Part shown: positions 19,451 through 28,904 of the stretch, piece by piece | Layout: each line of letters begins with the position of its first letter | How positions within the stretch are numbered: the stretch's first letter is position 1 | Assembly (NCBI RefSeq): GCF_002289565.1 | Contig: NZ_NTFY01000036.1 | Coordinates: forward strand, 1-64,000 | Source of the DNA: Rhodopirellula sp. SM50 | GTDB lineage: Bacteria > Planctomycetota > Planctomycetia > Pirellulales > Pirellulaceae | Reading direction: 5' to 3' | Length of the DNA: 64,000 nt | Made by a program: the position numbers and the translations under genes | Notes under the pieces: generated by a model | What the model saw: the letters and a program-made list of their open reading frames with translations, nothing else | The model's database searches: none | Told to the model about the DNA's origin: nothing

Positions 19451-19539
19451 CGTTGGGGTCCAGTCTTCAGGCGCCTCTCCGCGACGCCTTCGGCGCTCGC
19501 ACGACCCCGCAAAGATCGGCTAAAGCCTAGACACCAACG
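19451..19539. repeat. CGTTGGTGT-family palindromic repeat, diverged copy
   Basis: The left end is CGTTGGGGTCCAGTCTTCAG and the right end CGGCTAAAGCCTAGACACCAACG, with a different centre (GCGACGCCTTCGGCGCTCGC) from the copy at 13429-13506. It lies between the accessory lipoprotein and the FAD oxidoreductase. The rest of the 19316-19645 gap shows no gene. Confidence 0.75.
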
Positions 19540-19645
19540 GCATCGAACCGACCGCCCACTCTTTCCTACGTTTTTTGGCTTTAACGGTTGATGGCGAAGC
19601 GGTTTTCTACTTTCGCGGCGGTTGGGGGGCGCCATTTAGAGTTCA

Positions 19646-21886
19646 CTACTTTTGACGGTTGGGGCTCAACGGCGCTTCTTCCTGTAATTCGGCCTGCGGG
19701 GAGAGATACCCCGATGATCGTCTGCCGACACGCTCATCGCGAGCGATCTCGACCGGGACAAGCTGTAGTCCATCGACGGAAACATAACCGTCGGCGCCGT
19801 CGTTCGAAATGACCACGGTTCCGGACGAGCCTTTGCCAAAGCTAAAAACCCCCAACGCTGGAGGGACGTTGTCGACAATCGCCGGGTCTTGTTGATTGAC
19901 CGAGACGACGTTCACTCCGTCGCCAGAGTGAATCGTCACCTTGGTCGTGGAGCAACGGTTGGCATCGGCAGTGTAGAGCAGTCGCACTTCGTAGCGTCCG
20001 GCGGCGGGGATGCTCGGTTTGAAGGTCATCGTTTTATTGCCGCGGTCGGAGTTTGCATCGTGGTGATAGGAGGAACCGATCCATGATGGCAGGCCGGAGC
20101 TTCGCACCCACTGGCCGGTGAACACCGCTTCATCGTCATCCATCGCGATGCCGGGCAAATCAGCGGCGTTGACCGATGCCCGTGGCGGCTGCTTCGTGCC
20201 GTGCTTCCACTGCAGCACCTGTCCGTCGGCGATCAGTCGCGTCCGCAGCCTGGCGTAGTCGACCTGCTGCACCGGAACGTTCGCGTCGATCGCATGGCAT
20301 GCGGCGGTGGCGGCGGACTGGCTGGTCACCATCAACACCGGTTCCATGCGAATACTGGCAAAGGCCGTGTGGCTGGCGGAAAGGGCAAACGTGACGAACA
20401 AGTTCTGACACTCGGACGGCTTCGGCACGATCGCGTCGTATCCGATGTTGTAGGGCCCGAATCCGCCGCGTCCCCCGGCAACTTTCCCCTCCCGCGCCAC
20501 CACACCGTCTTTGACGATGCGTCTGATTTCGTGAACGTCGGTGCCGTACGAACCGAGACCGATGCACTTGGGCGCAATTTGTCGGCCGAAGGTGTGATGT
20601 TCAGTCAGTACGAGATCGCTGATCATGCGGCGGCCTTCTCGAATGTACAACTGGTGCGGCCAACCGCCATGGTCGGTGAACTCGTCTTTCGGCAGCCCGA
20701 ATCGACCTGCCTCGTCACGTACTTTCTGCGGAACACGGGGATCGGTGGACAGAAAATGAAACAGGCCGCGATGGTAGTTCTCGATCTCCTTGGCGATCTG
20801 CTCGCGTCGATCGTACGTCGCTTCGGGCCATTCCCAACTGGCGCCCGGGAGGTTCCCGCCAAAGGTGGCGGTGTTGAAATCCCATTTGTTGTTCGGCAGC
20901 GGGTCGTGCTTGCTGAACCAGCGGAGGTCCATCTCGTCGCCGTTGGCCAGACAGGCCTCGATAAATCGAGCGACCAACTCGTAGCGTTTCGGATCGTAGT
21001 CGTCCGGCGCTTCGATGGGCCTGCTGTTGGTTTGGTCGGTGGTCAAACAGAGACGAAAGCAATACGCCATGATCCCGGGAGCCGCGTCGCCATGATTGCC
21101 GGGCTCACCGTCGCTGACCAACGGCAGCAGTCCACTGGAAGGGTCGCCCTTGATGACGTAGGGGTCGAGGGGGAAGTCGCGATCCCAGACTCCCTGGCCG
21201 CCGGGGACACGGCCGTTCGCCTCGGGTTGCTTGTGACCCGTGCGGGGCGCGTATTTCGCCGTGTAATGAATACCGTTGTACTGCTCACCGTATTGAGCAT
21301 TGGCTTCGCGAGTCAGCGTGTGGGAAACCCCCGCCGCCGCCATCAAGTCACCTTCGTAGGTCGTGTCAAGGAACATTTTAGCACGAATGCTTCGGCCGTC
21401 CTGGGTGACCAGTTTTGTGATGCGGGCGTCGTCTTTGCGCACCGATTCCAGCCGGGCGTTGCGGAGAACGACGACACCGGCTTCGGTCGCCATCTCATCA
21501 AAAACTCGTTCGGCGACATGCGGTTCGATCGAATACGCGCCGCCGGTTGCCGGACCGCTGTTGCCCTTGAACGGTTGCCCCCAGTTCAATTCCTTGCCAT
21601 ACGTCGCCACCAGCCGCGTGAAGTACTCGCGGGTCAGTCCGCCGACGCTGCGAGGGTCACCGATATCGACGGCACTTAACCCGCCGGACGTCATCCCGCC
21701 GAGGTGTCTCCCCGGTTCCACAAGCACGGTGCGTTTGCCCATCCGCGCCGCCTGAACCGCGGCCACGACGCCGCCGGATGTGCCTCCGTACACACAGACA
21801 TCTGCCTCGATCGCGTGGGCAATCGACGGAAACGTCAGTAGGATCGCAACACAGATTGAAATTGTTGATCGACCGTTCGTTGCCAT
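19646..21886 (-). CDS. Secreted FAD-dependent oxidoreductase with C-terminal Xly/golvesin-like domain
   Basis: 746 aa from the ATG at 21886, chosen because the signal peptide (ISICVAILLTFPSIAHA) follows it. The FAD-binding dinucleotide fold starts with VCVYGGTSGGVVAAVQAAR (residues about 30-48), continued by LVEPGRHLGGMTSGG and FLDTTYEGDLMAAAGV, typical of the FAD_oxidored family once named xanthan lyases. Residues about 610-735 form a beta-sandwich (TMTFKPSIPAAGRYEVRLLY, DGYVSVDGLQLVPV) like the golvesin/Xly binding domain. Probably oxidises or binds a carbohydrate outside the cytoplasm. No neighbour is clearly cotranscribed with it. Confidence 0.88.
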   Translation of the reverse strand: MATNGRSTISICVAILLTFPSIAHAIEADVCVYGGTSGGVVAAVQAARMGKRTVLVEPGRHLGGMTSGGLSAVDIGDPRSVGGLTREYFTRLVATYGKELNWGQPFKGNSGPATGGAYSIEPHVAERVFDEMATEAGVVVLRNARLESVRKDDARITKLVTQDGRSIRAKMFLDTTYEGDLMAAAGVSHTLTREANAQYGEQYNGIHYTAKYAPRTGHKQPEANGRVPGGQGVWDRDFPLDPYVIKGDPSSGLLPLVSDGEPGNHGDAAPGIMAYCFRLCLTTDQTNSRPIEAPDDYDPKRYELVARFIEACLANGDEMDLRWFSKHDPLPNNKWDFNTATFGGNLPGASWEWPEATYDRREQIAKEIENYHRGLFHFLSTDPRVPQKVRDEAGRFGLPKDEFTDHGGWPHQLYIREGRRMISDLVLTEHHTFGRQIAPKCIGLGSYGTDVHEIRRIVKDGVVAREGKVAGGRGGFGPYNIGYDAIVPKPSECQNLFVTFALSASHTAFASIRMEPVLMVTSQSAATAACHAIDANVPVQQVDYARLRTRLIADGQVLQWKHGTKQPPRASVNAADLPGIAMDDDEAVFTGQWVRSSGLPSWIGSSYHHDANSDRGNKTMTFKPSIPAAGRYEVRLLYTADANRCSTTKVTIHSGDGVNVVSVNQQDPAIVDNVPPALGVFSFGKGSSGTVVISNDGADGYVSVDGLQLVPVEIARDERVGRRSSGYLSPQAELQEEAPLSPNRQK

Positions 21887-22426
21887 GTGATTGATTGGGG
21901 CTCGGTTCATAAACTGTATCGTTGCGATCATCCGTTGCGACGTGCCCGAATGCGTTCCAGTGTCGCCTTCATCGCCTCATCCAATGTGGGATGGATTGAC
22001 CGCGACGCGATGTCCGGTGCGGGGGGGTGGGCATTTTAGTCCAGCGGCCCGGCGAGATGTTGCCGCGTGGAAATCCGGAACGGCTTGCACTTCGACGGCA
22101 CACGAATTGTTTCGGATTGACGTGATTCGGCATGACGAAGAAATCGAGGTTCCCCAATCAACGCGATCTGTTCTTCGGTGTGCCCCGAGAAGCCTCGCTG
22201 GCCGGTAAACCACCAACCACCCGAAGCAAAAGAGGGGGCTGAACGGACTGTCGCTGCGTAGCAGCGACCGGGAATCGCCGAAAGGCTAGACACCAACTCG
22301 TATGCTCGTACCGTTGGCTCCTGACCCTTTTTGGGCGGCACGGTATTTGCCAGAGTAAATAGGGCTAAGATCTCCGGGTGGCAGCTTGCGTGCTGTAAGG
22401 CGTCAGGTCCCAACTACCGAGTCACT
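21887..22426. other. Intergenic region with partial CGTTGGTGT-family repeat
   Basis: This 540-base gap separates divergent genes. 22250-22299 carries half of the CGTTGGTGT repeat (GTCGCTGCGTAGCAGCGACC followed by GGAATCGCCGAAAGGCTAGACACCAAC). Reading frames here are short, mutually overlapping and without recognisable motifs. Promoters for both flanking genes must lie in it but no clear -35/-10 pair stands out. Confidence 0.6.
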
Positions 22427-23833
22427 ATGAAAGCTTTTTTGATCACCTGGGCGGCTCACGTTCGTGACAGTTATTGGTTCGTCCCCTCATTGATGGCGGT
22501 CGGTGCGATCATGCTGTCGTTTGTGACGACCGCGATCGACAGCCACTTCGGCGCAGGCTGGCTTGAAGAAGTCAGTTGGCTTTACGCGAACAAGCCCGCC
22601 GGTGCTCGCGCCGTGCTCTCCAGTGTCGCCGGATCGATGATTACCGTTGCCGGTGTCACGTTCTCGATGACGATTCTCTCGATCTCCTACACCACCTCTC
22701 AGGTCGGTCCGCGGCTTCTGAAGAACTTCATGCGGGACACCGGCAACCAGTTCACCCTGGGTGTCTTTATCTCGACGTTCCTCTATTGCCTGATGGTCCT
22801 GAGGACGGTTCGTAACGGGGAGAGCGGTAGCGGTTCGGAGGCGATGACTTCCGCATTCGTTCCGCACATCGCGATCATCGTCGGGATTCTGATGGCGATC
22901 GCCAGTGTCGGAGTGCTGATCTACTTCATTCACCATATCCCCGAAAGCATTCACGTTCCGAACATCGTGGCGGGCATCGGGCGTGACCTCAATCGGCAAA
23001 TTGAGCACCAGTTTCCCTCCCGCGCAGGTCAACCACACGAAAAGAAATCCCAGCGGCAAGTCGAATCAGATTTGCCCGAATCGTTCTACAAGACGGCAAC
23101 GGCCATCAAAGCAAAGTGCCCCGGATACGTGGAGTTTGTCGATCTGGACGGCCTGATGCAGATTGCCGTGGAAAACGATTTGCTCATTCGGATGCGGTTT
23201 CGCGCGGGTGATTATGTCACCCCCGGGAACGTGCTGATGTTGGCATCCCCCGAGTCCAATGTCACCGATGAGATCGTTGAACAACTGCTCGCCACGTTCG
23301 TTTCAGGTTCACAGCGAACGGCGAAGCAGAACCTGCGTTTTGTTTTCGACCAACTCATCGAGGTGGCGATGCGGGCACTGTCTCCCGGCGTGAACGATCC
23401 ATTTACCGCAACAAACTGCATGGATTGGATTCAATCGGCATTGGAGAATCTTGCCGAGCGAGAGCTGCCAGACGCCTACCGATACGATGACGACCAAACG
23501 CTACGCATGGTTGCCGAACCGGAGCAATTCGAGGATTTCGCCTCGCTGGTGTTCGATCAGCTCCGGCCGTACGTCTCGGCTGACCGCAACGCGTCGATCC
23601 ACATGATGGAAATGATTGCCAAGGTTGCGGTTTCGGCCTCCAGCGAATCACACCGCCGGTTGTTGGTCAAACATGCCGCTGCTCTGAGACACGAGAGCAA
23701 AAAGACGCTCCATGACGAGCGTGGAATTGAGTTGTTGAACCAGCGCTATCGATCGATCATCTGGCTGCTCCGCGACCCAGAGTATCGTCGGCAAGTGCTC
23801 GACACGGGGAACTGGATCGGTGGAAGAGCGTAA
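22427..23833 (+). CDS. DUF2254 family membrane protein
   Basis: 469 aa from the ATG at 22427, chosen over an upstream in-frame ATG because the first transmembrane segment follows closely (YWFVPSLMAVGAIMLSFVTT). Further membrane helices are at about 60-85 (AGSMITVAGVTFSMTILSIS), 105-125 (FTLGVFISTFLYCLMVL) and 145-170. The soluble part (about 180-460) carries the family motifs VGPRLLKNFMRD, VTPGNVLMLA and MRALSPGVNDPFTATNCMDW. Function is unknown; the family occurs widely in the bacterial inner membrane. It is followed on the same strand, 184 bases on, by a secreted hypothetical protein. Confidence 0.88.
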   Translation: MKAFLITWAAHVRDSYWFVPSLMAVGAIMLSFVTTAIDSHFGAGWLEEVSWLYANKPAGARAVLSSVAGSMITVAGVTFSMTILSISYTTSQVGPRLLKNFMRDTGNQFTLGVFISTFLYCLMVLRTVRNGESGSGSEAMTSAFVPHIAIIVGILMAIASVGVLIYFIHHIPESIHVPNIVAGIGRDLNRQIEHQFPSRAGQPHEKKSQRQVESDLPESFYKTATAIKAKCPGYVEFVDLDGLMQIAVENDLLIRMRFRAGDYVTPGNVLMLASPESNVTDEIVEQLLATFVSGSQRTAKQNLRFVFDQLIEVAMRALSPGVNDPFTATNCMDWIQSALENLAERELPDAYRYDDDQTLRMVAEPEQFEDFASLVFDQLRPYVSADRNASIHMMEMIAKVAVSASSESHRRLLVKHAAALRHESKKTLHDERGIELLNQRYRSIIWLLRDPEYRRQVLDTGNWIGGRA

Positions 23834-24017
23834 TCGAGAGGAAAGGTCTGGAGCACGAAAGGCAGAATAGGCGATGTGTGTGCGTCCTGATCTGCCGAAG
23901 GCTGACGGCGACTTTCAGGTCCACTTCTTGCGACAACGCCGACGGCCTGTCTATCCTGAGACGACACGGACAGCTCGACCACAACATCGCGTGAATCAAC
24001 TTACGACGAGGTATACC

Positions 24018-24602
24018 ATGGCCCGACCGCTTTGCTCATTATTGTTCTTGCTATCAGCCAGTCTTCTGCCGGCCAGTTTGCTGCCTGCCAATGACTGGAG
24101 TGCCGATGATGATACGTTTGATCCCAGTCTTCAATCGGTTGTGATCGGAGACCGATCCTGGATCGGCGATCCCTCTCCGTTTGTTCATCTCGCGTCCTCA
24201 CGCACCGGATACACCTACGTCAACGCCACGAATTACTCGGGACTGGATCCGGCAGTCCAGCTCTCGCTGATGGTGCCATTGAAAGCGGGAGAATCGCAGC
24301 CTCCCGGCGGCGGAATGCTGATGCTCAACCAAGAGCAAACCGAAGCTTTCATCAAAGCGATCACCGATGCGATTGAATCGAAGCCCGGAGAGACAAACGA
24401 GGGAGTGCAGATCAAGACCTCGCTCGAAGGCGCTCAGTGGTCGTTGGCAGCGGCAAACGACAACGATGCCCGGGTCTTGCATCTGGAAAACAAGACCAAG
24501 GAAAAGACACATCGCTACCGTTTCTCCGTCAACGCTTCCAAAAAGCTGCTCGGTGCGATCAAGCATTCTCTCGAAAAGCTGGAAAGCCCGGCTGAAGAAT
24601 AA
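24018..24602 (+). CDS. Secreted hypothetical protein
   Basis: 194 aa from the ATG at 24018, where a GAGG ribosome-binding site and a signal peptide (LCSLLFLLSASLLPASLLPA) coincide. The mature protein is soluble with no membrane segment. It contains a beta-rich first half (SVVIGDRSWIG, AVQLSLMVPL), a helix (QEQTEAFIKAITDAIES) and a final strand/helix (THRYRFSVNASKKLLGAIKHSLEKLE). I do not recognise a family. Its neighbours are a DUF2254 membrane protein upstream and a sulfatase downstream on the same strand, with gaps that leave operon membership open. Confidence 0.72.
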   Translation: MARPLCSLLFLLSASLLPASLLPANDWSADDDTFDPSLQSVVIGDRSWIGDPSPFVHLASSRTGYTYVNATNYSGLDPAVQLSLMVPLKAGESQPPGGGMLMLNQEQTEAFIKAITDAIESKPGETNEGVQIKTSLEGAQWSLAAANDNDARVLHLENKTKEKTHRYRFSVNASKKLLGAIKHSLEKLESPAEE

Positions 24603-24800
24603 GACGCCATGCGGCACGATTGGTTTGTCACGGCCGTGAGTTAGGGTGTAGTTCTGGCTGAGCCCGACAGCCCGACGGCATGCACAGCATGCCCTACCCC
24701 GCTGACAGCCCAACGTTGACTAAGATACAGATCGCAATGCCCGCCGACCGGGCGAGATTCAAGGCTGCACGACCGATCAAGGGAACGAAGGGAGCGATCC

Positions 24801-26270
24801 ATGTCGCTGAAGATCATTTGTCTGATGACAATCTGCTGGGCGTGTTTCGGGCCGCCGGTGATGTTTGCCGAAGATCGTCCGCCCAATTTCGTGATCATCT
24901 TCACCGACGACCAAGGCTACGCCGACGTGGGTTGCTTCGGATCAACGGACATCCGCACGCCGCGGTTGGATGCGATGGCCGCCGAAGGCGTGAAGTTCAC
25001 CAGTTTCTATGCGCAACCGATTTGCGGTCCATCGCGGGCGGCGTTGATGACCGGATGTTATCCGATGCGAGTCGCCGAGCGCGGCAACACGAAGCAGGTT
25101 CACCCGATTCTTCACAGCGATGAAATTACCGTCGCGGAGATCCTCAAGACGAAAGGCTACGCGACCGCCTGCTTCGGGAAATGGGATCTGGCCAAGCACG
25201 CCCAGCAGGGGTTCCACATGGACCTGTTCCCCACCCGCCAAGGCTTCGATTCTTTCTTCGGCACGCCGACAAGCAACGACAGGATCGTCAATCTGTATCG
25301 CAATGAAGAACTGATCGAACCGAAAACGGAGATGGCCACGCTGACCCGGCGGTATACCGACGAAGCGATCGCGTTCATGCGAAAACACAAGCAGCAACCG
25401 TTTTTGGCCTACATCGCCCACACGATGCCGCACACCCGCCTGGACGCGTCGCCGAAGTTCAAAGGCAAAAGCCCACGAGGTTTGTATGGCGACGTGATCG
25501 AGGAGATCGATTTCAACGTCGGCCGACTGCTCGACGCCATTACGGAAATGGGGCTGAAAGACAACACGTACGTCATCTTTACCAGCGACAACGGCCCGTG
25601 GCTGATCAAGAACAAAAACCATGCCGACGGACACCTTCCCAGTGACCACGGTGGATCGGCAGGTCGATTGCGAAGCGGCAAAGTGTCGACCTTTGAAGGC
25701 GGCGTGCGAGTGCCTTGCATCGTTTGGGGGAATCGTCACGTGCCAGCGGGACAAACGTGTGATTCGATTGCCAGCACGCTGGATGTCCTTCCCACGCTCG
25801 CGGCGTTAGCCGGTGCCGACCTGCCGTCCGATCGCGTCATCGACGGCGAAGACATTCGGCATTTGTTGCACGGCAAGTTTGAAGACGCGAACCCAGACAA
25901 GACGTATTTCTATTATCTGCGCGTCCACCTGCAGGCCGTCCGTCAGGGCAAATGGAAATTGCATCTGCCGCGCGAGAACGAGCCCGTCGGCGCGGTCGAG
26001 TTCCGCCGAAATACGCACATAGCTCCGGCCGATCGCATCGGTTTTGACAGCCCGTTTCTGGTCGACCTGGAACGAGATCCTGGTGAAACGACGAACGTGG
26101 CGGGCGACCACCCCGCGGTCGTGCAGGCTTTACTGGATCTCGCCGACGAGATGCGGTCGGACCTTGGCGACTACAACCACGTCGGCAAAAACATGCGATT
26201 CTTCGATCTTCAAGGGCCGAGACCGACGACTCCGCCGTTGCCCGTTCGCCCCAACCGCGGCACGAAGTAG
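24801..26270 (+). CDS. Sulfatase (arylsulfatase A-like, S1 family)
   Basis: 489 aa with a signal peptide ending near residue 23 and an AGGGAGC ribosome-binding site before the ATG. Metal-binding IIFTDDQGYADVGCFG, then C75 in CGPSR, the formylglycine site; GYATACFGKWDLA and HTMPHTRLDASPKF supply the conserved Lys/His residues, and TSDNGPW the second metal pair. The C-terminal VDLERDPGETTNVAG region is intact. An insertion around GDVIEEIDFNVGRLL is normal for the family. It is monocistronic by position, followed by the perfect hairpin at 26318-26387. Confidence 0.94.
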   Translation: MSLKIICLMTICWACFGPPVMFAEDRPPNFVIIFTDDQGYADVGCFGSTDIRTPRLDAMAAEGVKFTSFYAQPICGPSRAALMTGCYPMRVAERGNTKQVHPILHSDEITVAEILKTKGYATACFGKWDLAKHAQQGFHMDLFPTRQGFDSFFGTPTSNDRIVNLYRNEELIEPKTEMATLTRRYTDEAIAFMRKHKQQPFLAYIAHTMPHTRLDASPKFKGKSPRGLYGDVIEEIDFNVGRLLDAITEMGLKDNTYVIFTSDNGPWLIKNKNHADGHLPSDHGGSAGRLRSGKVSTFEGGVRVPCIVWGNRHVPAGQTCDSIASTLDVLPTLAALAGADLPSDRVIDGEDIRHLLHGKFEDANPDKTYFYYLRVHLQAVRQGKWKLHLPRENEPVGAVEFRRNTHIAPADRIGFDSPFLVDLERDPGETTNVAGDHPAVVQALLDLADEMRSDLGDYNHVGKNMRFFDLQGPRPTTPPLPVRPNRGTK

Positions 26271-26317
26271 AACGAGCACGAAGGCTTTGTCAACGCTAAG
26301 TTCTAGGGTCAGCAAGA

Positions 26318-26387
26318 AAGTGACGTAAGCTTCCAGCTTGCGTTTCACGAGGGAAACGAGACGGCAAGCTGGAAGCTTACGTCACTT
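26318..26387. repeat. Perfect 24-bp inverted repeat between convergent genes
   Basis: The arms AAGTGACGTAAGCTTCCAGC.. and its exact complement are separated by 22 bases. The inner core GCTTCCAGC is shared with the hairpins at 10881 and 12433. It lies between the sulfatase stop at 26270 and the convergent SEC-C gene, where it could end transcription from both sides. Confidence 0.92.
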
Positions 26388-26405
26388 CGAAAGATTGCCA
26401 GAGCA

Positions 26406-26849
26406 CTAGCGGGCTCGTGACGCGCGTTCGCAGCAGAACTTGTATTTTTTTCCGCTGTTGCAGGGGCAGGGATCGTAGCGGCCTGGTTTTGGGGCTTGGT
26501 CCTTGGGCGGCTTTGCTTCCAAATTAGAATCCCAACCTAATTCCAAAGTTGATTTCCAATCGGACCGTCTCGGTCCTCTACTCTGAAACGCTTGTCCGAA
26601 CATTTCATCGTAGCGGCGAATCATTGGCACCAGCACATCATCGTGCAGCCCTCGCCGTGCGGATTCGTCGAGCCCCAGTGAGTCCGCAAACGAATCGATG
26701 GCCGCCTGTCGCTCGTCTTCGGGTAGCGTCCCGATGTTCCAACAGGCCATGGCGGTGGTCAGCGCCATTTGCATCTTCTCTGGTGACCCGTCGGTCTCGT
26801 CAATCAACGGTTGCGCGTACGCGGTCATCGCATCAGCGATCGCTCCCAT
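26406..26849 (-). CDS. SEC-C motif protein
   Basis: 147 aa, cytoplasmic. The C-terminus carries a complete SEC-C zinc-binding motif, DPCPCNSGKKYKFCCE (Cys-x-Cys...Cys-Cys), as on SecA tails and many stand-alone proteins. The N-terminal 90 residues are helical (AIADAMTAYAQPLIDE, LPEDERQAAIDSFADSLGL) with no named domain. The role is unknown; SEC-C modules bind zinc and often ribosomes or SecB. It is separated by about 125 bases from the CotH gene on the same strand. Confidence 0.88.
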   Translation of the reverse strand: MGAIADAMTAYAQPLIDETDGSPEKMQMALTTAMACWNIGTLPEDERQAAIDSFADSLGLDESARRGLHDDVLVPMIRRYDEMFGQAFQSRGPRRSDWKSTLELGWDSNLEAKPPKDQAPKPGRYDPCPCNSGKKYKFCCERASRAR

Positions 26850-26974
26850 CGTCGGTCCTCCTTGGGGGTGATGAACTGGCGGTCAGTATCGAATGACCGA
26901 TCGCCGAGGTCTTTCCCTCTGTTCTAACCTTCGTCCTGCCTTGATGCAACAGAACCTCGTCCGACGAGTCCGTC

Positions 26975-28837
26975 TTAGCGGTCTTCGCCGTCGACCGGCT
27001 CTTTGTACTCCAGCAGAAACTTCTGCCGCTGTTCAAAGAATCGGCGTAGCGACGGCCCGCTTCCTTTTTCGTCGGGCGTTTCCAAGGAAGTCGCTTGCTC
27101 AAACGCCTCCACCGTTTCCAGCTTTCGCGTGTCAACGGCGACTTCGTCTTCGATCAGTTTGGCGTGCCGCGCGATCACGGGTTCGACTTCATTCCACGCC
27201 AAAGATTGCTCGGCGATCTCTCGCACGTATTGCAGATACTTGCTCCGCAGACTTGGCACGGACAACAACCGACTTCGTAGCGGCATCCGTGGGTTGTCGA
27301 TCGCCACCAGCGGATCGAGATCGACACCGCCATGCCCGGGTCCGCCGCCACGGCCGCCCGGTCCACCACGGCCGCCAGCTTCGGGGCCGCCGAACCCGCC
27401 ACGACCGCGCCGACGCTCTCGGTCCGCATTATCGCTTGGTGGGCCATCGCCCAGTCTGCCCGGGCCGAATCCGCCGCCCGGCGGCGGCCCAAAATCGTCA
27501 CGTCCAAAACCTCCGGGACCACCCGGGCCAAACCCCCCGGGGCCAAATCCTCCGGGGCCAAATCCACCAGGTCCTCCGGGGCCACCCCGGCCGCCGGGTC
27601 CTCCCGGACCTCCGGGACCACGACCGCCGCCGCTTTGAAACGCTTCGTTCATGTCGTGGGGAATCACGTGGAACTGTTTGTCGCTGTCGAGAAACAGGCT
27701 GTAATCGCTCGCTCGCGTCCAGTAGCCGTCGCTGTTGACCAGGGCCACATCCAAGGCCAAAAAGCGAAGCGTTTCGTCGATGTCCAGCATCGGATCGAGT
27801 TCGCGTTCCAATTCATCGAGCGGTGTTTCATTGAGGGTTTGGCATAGTTTGACCAGTGCCTTCCAAGCCTTCTTTCCGTCGTTGGACTTCATCTCGAAAC
27901 GCTGTTTGTACTCCTCCAGGTCGTCGCCGAGGTAACGCAAGCCCGCATCGGCTCGGGGGCTTCCGCTCGCCTTCCAGCGTGTTCCCTTGGCCGATTCATA
28001 GTGCTCGGCAAGAAAGTCCTTGTTGAATTGCTGCACGTTGACGTACACGCCCCAGCTTTCGCCATTGATCACCACGCGGACGTGGTTCGCCTTGGGCGCC
28101 GGCAGATACTGACCGGCGATGTGCGAATACAGCACCGTGCTCATGAATGACGGATCGCCGGAGCTGTTGAGCAGGTTCAGGGTTTGGTACCCATAAAGAC
28201 GCTGGTCCTCGTCGGCCAAATCGATCGACACGTTCAACGATCGTTTGTAGCCGGTGGGAACCATGCCGTAGGACGACTGGCCGCGAAACTTCACGCCGAC
28301 GTTGGTGTACTTTTTTCCGTCGACGATCAACGTCGCCGGAACTTCGACGTCGGTACCGTGAAAGTCTTCCAGTTCCTTTTCCCAGTCTTGATTCTCGAAT
28401 TCGAAAAACAGCGTTCGCAGGACGGTCGGATCGTACAGACCGGCGTCTTGGAAATGTTCGACCTGGTCGACGGCGAGCTGACGACCGGGCTTGGCCGGTT
28501 CGCGGTTGCCGCGGCCGCGCGGTCCACGACCTCCGCCGCCGGGCGGTCCACCGCCGGGACGCCCGAACCCTCCGCGTTGTTCGTCCGCCGCCTCGGTCGC
28601 CGCCGTGCGTGCTGTGGCCCGCTCTTGGCGATCGAGCCAGCCGTTTTCATCTTCGTCGAATTGCTCGACCAATTTTCGATCTTCGCGCGGTCCACCTGGT
28701 CCGCCCGGGCCTCCGGGGCCACCAAAACCGCCGGGACCTCCCGGGCCGCCGAAGCCTTGGGGCGGCTGGGCCATCGCCGCGGCCGACAAGCCGGCCAGGA
28801 CCGTGAGCAGGGTGAAGCGTAGAAATCGTCGTTTCAT
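26975..28837 (-). CDS. CotH-like kinase-fold protein with EF-hand and Gly-Pro-rich segments
   Basis: 620 aa from the ATG at 28837 with a signal peptide (FLRFTLLTVLAGLSAAAMA). A first glycine/proline-rich stretch (residues 29-50) precedes a canonical EF-hand loop, D61 to E72 (DEDENGWLDRQE). CotH spans about 130-420: GVKFRGQSSYG, YVNVQQFNKDFL and the acidic HVIPHDMNEAF motif. A long low-complexity segment of PGGPGGFG and GPGG repeats (about 415-545) follows, then a helical tail. CotH proteins are atypical protein kinases acting on secreted or surface proteins. Its partner DUF4956 gene is directly upstream. Confidence 0.9.
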   Translation of the reverse strand: MKRRFLRFTLLTVLAGLSAAAMAQPPQGFGGPGGPGGFGGPGGPGGPGGPREDRKLVEQFDEDENGWLDRQERATARTAATEAADEQRGGFGRPGGGPPGGGGRGPRGRGNREPAKPGRQLAVDQVEHFQDAGLYDPTVLRTLFFEFENQDWEKELEDFHGTDVEVPATLIVDGKKYTNVGVKFRGQSSYGMVPTGYKRSLNVSIDLADEDQRLYGYQTLNLLNSSGDPSFMSTVLYSHIAGQYLPAPKANHVRVVINGESWGVYVNVQQFNKDFLAEHYESAKGTRWKASGSPRADAGLRYLGDDLEEYKQRFEMKSNDGKKAWKALVKLCQTLNETPLDELERELDPMLDIDETLRFLALDVALVNSDGYWTRASDYSLFLDSDKQFHVIPHDMNEAFQSGGGRGPGGPGGPGGRGGPGGPGGFGPGGFGPGGFGPGGPGGFGRDDFGPPPGGGFGPGRLGDGPPSDNADRERRRGRGGFGGPEAGGRGGPGGRGGGPGHGGVDLDPLVAIDNPRMPLRSRLLSVPSLRSKYLQYVREIAEQSLAWNEVEPVIARHAKLIEDEVAVDTRKLETVEAFEQATSLETPDEKGSGPSLRRFFEQRQKFLLEYKEPVDGEDR

Positions 28838-28904
28838 CGTGCAGATTCTCAGTTTCGTTAAAAGGAGACAAGGTTGGGCGACATTGCCCAACAGGGGTTT
28901 TCGA

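Noticed and set aside
20201-21679. 492-aa plus-strand frame opposite the FAD oxidoreductase
   Set aside because: It is the antisense of a gene with clear FAD motifs and a signal peptide; its own sequence has no domain.
22036-22413. 125-aa minus-strand frame in the 21.9-22.4 kb gap
   Set aside because: It includes part of a palindromic repeat and lacks any recognisable motif or start signal.
26893-27738. Long plus-strand frames opposite the CotH gene, including a Pro-rich one
   Set aside because: They are antisense shadows of the Gly-Pro repeat segment of the CotH gene; no ribosome-binding site or independent motif.
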